Origin: Chitinophaga ginsengisoli
Lineage (GTDB): Bacteria; Bacteroidota; Bacteroidia; Chitinophagales; Chitinophagaceae
DNA length: 64,000 bases
Direction of reading: 5' to 3'
NCBI RefSeq assembly: GCF_003014595.1
Contig: NZ_PYGK01000001.1
Location: 62,001 to 126,000, forward strand
Part shown: piece by piece, positions 63,001 through 64,000 of the stretch
Layout of the letters: every line of letters starts with the position of its first letter
Numbering within the stretch: the first letter of the stretch is position 1
The notes under the pieces: generated by a model
Seen by the model: the letters and a program-made list of their open reading frames with translations, nothing else
Told to the model about the DNA's origin: nothing
Databases searched by the model: none
Program-made: the position numbers and the translations under genes

Positions 63001-63348
63001 CGCGGTATTCAGATTCCCATCAATAGCATTGGCGCCATCGTCCACGCGGCACAAGCCACAGGCCACTCCGAATGTAACGAATGACTGGCTGCCGGCATGG
63101 CTCCACAGGGGCCCTTCGGCAAAATACCTGCCGCCGGAGCGCCAGGCGCTGCTCAATAAGGGGGAATGAGGGTGATGGGAAAGATAATTATCCAACCAGC
63201 TTGCCGCATTGCTGGTCAATGCAGTATTGGTTACGGGTAGTTCCTTTGCGGAAGTTTTACCCAGGGGTAACCCCACCAGCCAGACGAGATAAATAAAAAT
63301 AAGCATAAAAGCTCTCATGGGGCTTTTCAGGGTAGCATTAAAATACAT
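51088..63348 (-). CDS. Giant T9SS-secreted adhesin-like protein (4086 aa) with CxxC modules and Ig-like repeats
   Basis: A signal peptide is present (start at 63348 or the ATG at 63318, whose MRAFMLIFIYLVWLVGL is the better n-region). Then come nine copies of a module of about 150 residues with a CxxC near its start, and 28 Ig-like domains of the CHU type (RWYxxxxGGT...TPxLxxxTTYYVEA). The Cys codons of the modules lie near 63055, 62315, 61575, 60820, 60075, 59080, 58107, 56890 and 55395. The number of Ig domains after each module is 1,1,1,1,2,2,3,4,13. One fibronectin III-like domain (VTFAWTAVPGATAYQVTL) and a T9SS type B sorting domain (NVFTPNGDGMNDVHYVYG ... IVNKKGTVTIVR) close the protein. 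It is likely a long surface fibre for adhesion or gliding. It heads an operon with PorP/SprF and PorE-like genes. Confidence 0.92.
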   Translation of the reverse strand: MYFNATLKSPMRAFMLIFIYLVWLVGLPLGKTSAKELPVTNTALTSNAASWLDNYLSHHPHSPLLSSAWRSGGRYFAEGPLWSHAGSQSFVTFGVACGLCRVDDGANAIDGNLNTAATLVLPVGAVGGVGLKLKFSGSYQAGDRVALDLEIPDQIYSKQLLSALSVNTFNGGVSNNDQISLDSATVRISVLGVGLGSTPKFRVIVPITHNFDEVQISLSALIAEFGSLRVYEATAFIPVTVNPSAPTVTSGGTVTFSSSIRIPGATFNWYAAPEGGSPVFNSGGFTTPALKRTTTYYVAATNPADGLVSPVRTPVTVKVSGGIGPIWTFADQEESPVTAGIACALCAVNNPARAVDGDTTTASTLSLPVGALTAVGQLLKFPGDYKAGDQIVLDLQIPGQLVSAAALAAIQVQTFNNDIANNDITNLGAGSIRVDALGLGAGGTHKFRVTVPVTKDFDAAQISLSSAFAAFGSLNIYEAAATIPVTVTPAAPLITAGSSVTLTASTDARVATPVYRWYTTPTGGTPVAIGGSFPTPLLSRTTTYYAEAYSPADNLSSYARTPVTVRVAGGPGTIWSYGQEQQGPITSGIACAACSVTTPDLAVDGDTTTSSILTVPLGVSGSVGQLVKLPGVYQPGDSIVLFLESPTEDLAGLVLPRVRVTTYNNSIAGPAVSNNDGINLDASVVKLQLLGVGLNSARKFRASIPATKTFDGVQVDFGGLVGVSGSLKLYEVAAMIPVTVLPQPAKTAYNTSITLTPSIRIANPVFHWYTTPQGGTPVFTGSGAFKTPSLIRNTTYYVAAEDPAGTTSLVRTAVPVTIGGGTGPLWTYGTGQQAPIMSGVACALCNAQNPALAADGDSTTASHLSLPLGIATTLGQKITFPGTYHSGDSIILILGSEADILADASLLGSIGVTTSLNNVSNNDKQLLTSGLLGYNVLQGANGIKRFRVAIPVSHTFDAAQIDLGSLLGANNSLYIYEAIAMTPVTVAPSPAIITAGQTATLNATLPAIPGVIFNWYETPEGGSPIYTGSSFKTPPLFQHKTYYVEAISPGDGLVSIRRTAVDVNVNSTSGNGQLSCSGSQTQSSGTGGIACLLCTVDNPGLAVDTDPATASAMRLGVGVGGYVYQDLVFPIAGKAGDTIRLGLGTTTGLLDLALLTNIGVGLGNGARPTDAEMGSLQSDLLAVRLLNGVQQNAYTFVANKTFDRVEIRLNALVGAITVLNVYYAQVVTPVAQVAAGNIFTCSGSPAVLSAIGPAGYTLRWYTSYTGGAPVGYGASFTTPAITKDTTYFVQAVGADSCGSERRTPVQVKTGLPGVVVTPSSTSVADGTTPTFSVVAPNPGFIYNWYNVPTGGTPVFVGTQFTTPPVTANATYYAEAVLQGNASCKSLRTPVAVILNGDGGPTNPGDIDCGGATSQLVTTSGLCVGCFVEKQDSAVDNSTKTASLMHLVLGVGGNIQQSLIFPTPGTSADSIRIKLGFVTGIADLGLLSGIQISSSNKTTANNDVVTLSPGLLNLQLLNGNRELVYSFAPGAAFDRVNIKLMGQVTALTDLKIYSAQVYRGIPTVEKDTVYICQGSTAILRATGPGTSFRWYNQPVGGTVLATGATYQVSDVTNAIYYVESVSSSGCVNPVRKAVYVIVGLPQPLVTPAVSKINAGQTATFTVNNPNPAYQYNWYNAPSGGTLLKGNATSFTTPALSADAVYYVEVKDPANSCTSPTRAVVRAEINVPNEPTPCSYATQQVSPVIAGVCLLCSVADPAQAVDQNANSASTITSTLSAVGYVGQLLQFGNTYPAGDSITLDLEIPGQVADVALLGGVKLESYNGNTANGDAIFLNNSTVHVMLLNTGNKFRVTLPVNKAFNGVLVSINGVVAALTRVKVYFAAVVTKRPQVATPTIDICSGGTATLTATSSNGANLAWYATAVGGTQLSGNGTYITPALTASATYYVEASRFGCANPVRIPVRVNVGTAPAAPTAAGRSICTGNPAALLATAPAGATFRWYSAATGGTLLASTANYTTNVLTADTAFYVEADNNGCKSTTRTRVPVTVSPAPTNLTVTPPSTAIIRGQGAIFTANATGTNVIYKWYSMAGDSIFTGAVFNTGPLSATTTYSVEAVNAAGCKNGPRVSVTATVVPGSNDIPCDAATSQENLANGICVGCYVENPNLAVDNSTLSKSTLHVVLGLLNGYVQQSLIFPQISEPGDSTVISFSFDNTLADVGLLSAIEIGSYNGAVSNNDFIALNNPAIKLTLLGGNTQALAGFKPKALFDRLVIRLRSGAAAALSAVNVHFASRVVGLPKVKGDTVCTGNRATLIANGPANVSFRWYTTATGGTAISTGTSYQTPVLTANTTYYVEAVKTSLNCPNQQRVAVTAIVDPVPGVAVLDTTALAICSGSTATFNVKPVPGVIYRWYTAPAGGTLLFTGTSYTTPGLTATTAYYIEASNATGCTNTTRKMVTANVVGRPDAPVVTTGNVTICANNSAELTATSATTGAAFRWYTTATGGTPVFTGASFQTPVLTATTTYYVEAAAGACASASRTAAVVTVNPVPAAPTVTTVPVDGEVVSGQSATLTASSATPGVVYNWYTVATGGSPVFTGAVFTTPALTSGITYYVEAVAGAGSCPGERTAVPLTVTVVPNTACDFANAQINSTTAVCALCSVVDAQNTTDADVNNYSILSVPLAAGGGSVQQSLIFPAVAAAGDSVRIVMELPAQLIDVSLLSALEISSFNGATPNNDALLLNNDNVSIRILNGSSKFTVAFAPGAAYDRVQVRLRGGVIAALVKAYIYYATRQVSAPVVATRNVTICSGNTATLTATSSPVAKLEWYDAPVGGQKVFEGASFITPALTATKTYYVQSVRTSNDCANSNRVSVTVSVVPGLVAPTVNSAAICVGQQATLTANVTGQNIQTRWYSAPIGGTLLFTGTTYVTNALNADTAFYVETGNGACTLTARVKATVTVGGGAPAPVLEDQNVDICAGGTATFKVTSATAGITYRWYSALTGGTLVNTGDSYTTPVLSATTVYYVEASSNGSACGQSSARVAATATVAARPAVPTLVSDNVEICAGQNALLFIQNPQNSISYQFYTAPTGGILASTGPVFVVTGLTGDATFYVQAVNNNGCVNAGDRVPVAIKVLPAPATPVVTTPAVSVCPGSTVTLAVQNPNAALSYKWYTTATGGTPLDSGSSFTTPAINTATNYYVEAGNGTCSSPARARVTVSLSTAPPVPVVESNNVSTCTGTATLRVTSDTTGVTYNWYTVATGGTPVASGPEFTTPVLNNTTTYYVEAVSTNNQCTGTSARASATVTVGVAPDVPVLTFTNPIIICAGDDVTLFVKNPNPAYTYRWYTTATGGTPIATGSSFTTPVINAAVNYYVEAVNGNCTSAARAQAAIFVSTAPPVPVLESNNVSICTGETATLRVTSSTNGMLYSWYTVATGGTPIEYGPEFTTPALTSTTTYYVDGTTTNNQCIGTSARVAVTVTVGVSPNVPVLTAANVRVCAGQDVTLSVQNPQAGITYQWFDAPTGGTLVFTGNAFTVTAVSTDVSYYVQATLGATCVSASRATASIVVDAAAPTPDVVAANVVTCVGGTATFNVLNPDAALTYRWYDAPANGTLLASGPEYTTATLNNNTTFYVEALNGSGCSSQARKGVTATVVNTIDAPLADGTTICAGQSAVLNVKDPLAGISYKWYTAATGGTPVFTGAAFTTAQLDANTTYYVEAATGGCVSQSRTIVQVTVNPTPSSPAVSNAAITACPGEVVTLSVQNPNTSLTYNWYTSLTGGTPVATGSSIMTPAITANATYYIEALNTSGCASITRTPVSITVGASANAPIVTGNGAGICPGNMATLSATSTTANATFRWYTTATGGAPVGTGASFTTPALSQGTTYYVEAVTTGGCSSTSRTAVQVNILEPLAPPVVTVTETTPTEVTFAWTAVPGATAYQVTLDNGVTYVVPSSGAEGLVHVISGLAPAQSVSIRVRALGNADCETSGLSDAVTGTTENPQGNNIFVPNVFTPNGDGMNDVHYVYGNTIANIVVRYYNQFGQQIFETKDQRIGWDGTMGGRQQPVGVYIYVLRATLQDGSIVNKKGTVTIVR
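52917..53955 (-). repeat. Recent two-domain duplication inside the giant gene
   Basis: Ig domains 20-21 (about 53955-53437) and 22-23 (about 53436-52917) are a tandem copy of a unit of about 520 bp. Shared phrases include STAPPVPV(V/L)ESNNVS, TATLRVTS, EFTTP(V/A)L and TVGV(A/S)P(D/N)VPVLT. Boundaries are approximate. Confidence 0.75.
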
Positions 63349-64000
63349 AATATTTAGTATTCAATTGGTTCGGGGTAGTGTGTTTTTCTGGTGTAAAAAA
63401 CATGTACACAGTTCTCCTTCAATCTTAACTCAGGGGCAGGGCTATGAAGCTCAGGGATAAGGATGGGGCGTTACCAGCTTAAAATAAGCTGAATACACCC
63501 AAGGGGTCCTTATGTTGAGGAATATTGAAAATTTGAAAACAACGGGGCGAAAATAGGCTGATAGGATGGTTTAAAAGAAGGTCTTTTTATTCAGTATAGA
63601 AGAGGCTGTTCATTTCGTTCATTCCATGTAAATCAAGTGTTCATTTCATTCACAGCCTGTAAAGTCGGAGAAATAGTATTATATACAGGTTCTTCTGCGA
63701 ATGAGGGTACAACCGGGTTTTTTTTAGAAACGACCGTTTTCAAAAAATATTATGGAGTACTTATGATTTTTTATTAGGAGTGCTCACCATTTGAACTGGC
63801 ATGTATTAGTTCACAACGTTAATTAAATAAACTAATTTTCTTATTTGATAGTTTCAACTGAAAGCAGCTAATCAGGTCATTACCGATAGGCATCATGCAT
63901 TTACGTTAATAATCAGCAGATAGTACATCTTGTTCATTCTAATCTATTTTGTTCATTTCAGCCATTTCTAGATAAACAAATCTGAATCGAAAATGGATAC
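63349..64000. other. Upstream region of the giant adhesin operon
   Basis: The 652-bp region is AT-rich and has no gene. It contains five copies of GTTCATT (63608, 63617, 63639, 63932, 63951; three of them extended to GTTCATTTC) in two clusters. No clear TAnnTTTG promoter is seen on the minus strand. Confidence 0.5.

Noticed and set aside
1-64000. tRNA, rRNA, prophage or insertion sequence
   Set aside because: No cloverleaf, rRNA stretch, integrase, transposase or phage structural gene was recognised on either strand.

Overview
The window is 64 kb of chromosome from a member of the Bacteroidota, most likely the Chitinophagaceae (Chitinophaga or a close relative). The evidence is an alternative complex III / caa3-type oxidase operon, type IX secretion (T9SS) substrates with a PorP/SprF and a PorE-like partner, DUF5606, DUF2024 and DUF420 proteins, and promoters of the TTG-N19-TAnnTTTG type with few Shine-Dalgarno sequences. 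I see no tRNA, rRNA, CRISPR array, prophage or intact insertion sequence. 

Layout. 1-689 is the 3' end of an S9 peptidase gene. 690-2171 has no convincing protein gene: it holds two inverted copies of a roughly 155-bp palindromic, MITE-like repeat, then two look-alike small-RNA genes on the minus strand, each with promoter, conserved box and terminator hairpin. 2172-10734 is mixed housekeeping: CsaA, LptC, a Lon-substrate-binding-domain protein, two tandem GT4 glycosyltransferases, a GT2, MeaB, a Gdx/SugE guanidinium exporter with a long leader, a ClC channel and a DUF2024 protein. 10831-27024 is one long minus-strand respiratory operon. Read 5' to 3' it runs ActA-ActB-ActC-ActD-ActE-ActF, CoxB, CoxA, CtaB, two CoxC-like subunits, CoxD-like, Sco, DUF420 and a 69-aa CxxC membrane protein. 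Together these encode a quinol:cytochrome c oxidoreductase (ACIII), an aa3-type oxidase and part of the heme/copper assembly kit. 

27457-47808 carries purN, an outer-membrane protein, a second Sco with a Fur-family regulator, an M3 peptidase, a DUF5606 protein with a histone-H1-like tail, a lamin-tail-domain secreted protein, asd, DUF2461, a porin with the ammonium transporter, uvrB, an S1/P1 nuclease, a PfkB kinase, a MATE exporter and a small surface lipoprotein. 47971-63348 is a T9SS cell-surface unit: a 4086-residue adhesin-like protein, its PorP/SprF partner and a PorE-like OmpA protein. 

The most unusual object is the giant protein. By reading its repeats I count nine copies of a roughly 150-residue CxxC module and 28 Ig-like domains. 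The number of Ig domains after successive modules rises from N- to C-terminus as 1,1,1,1,2,2,3,4,13, and the Ig domain just before each next module always belongs to a subtype lacking the first cysteine. The twin small-RNA genes are the second observation I would follow up.
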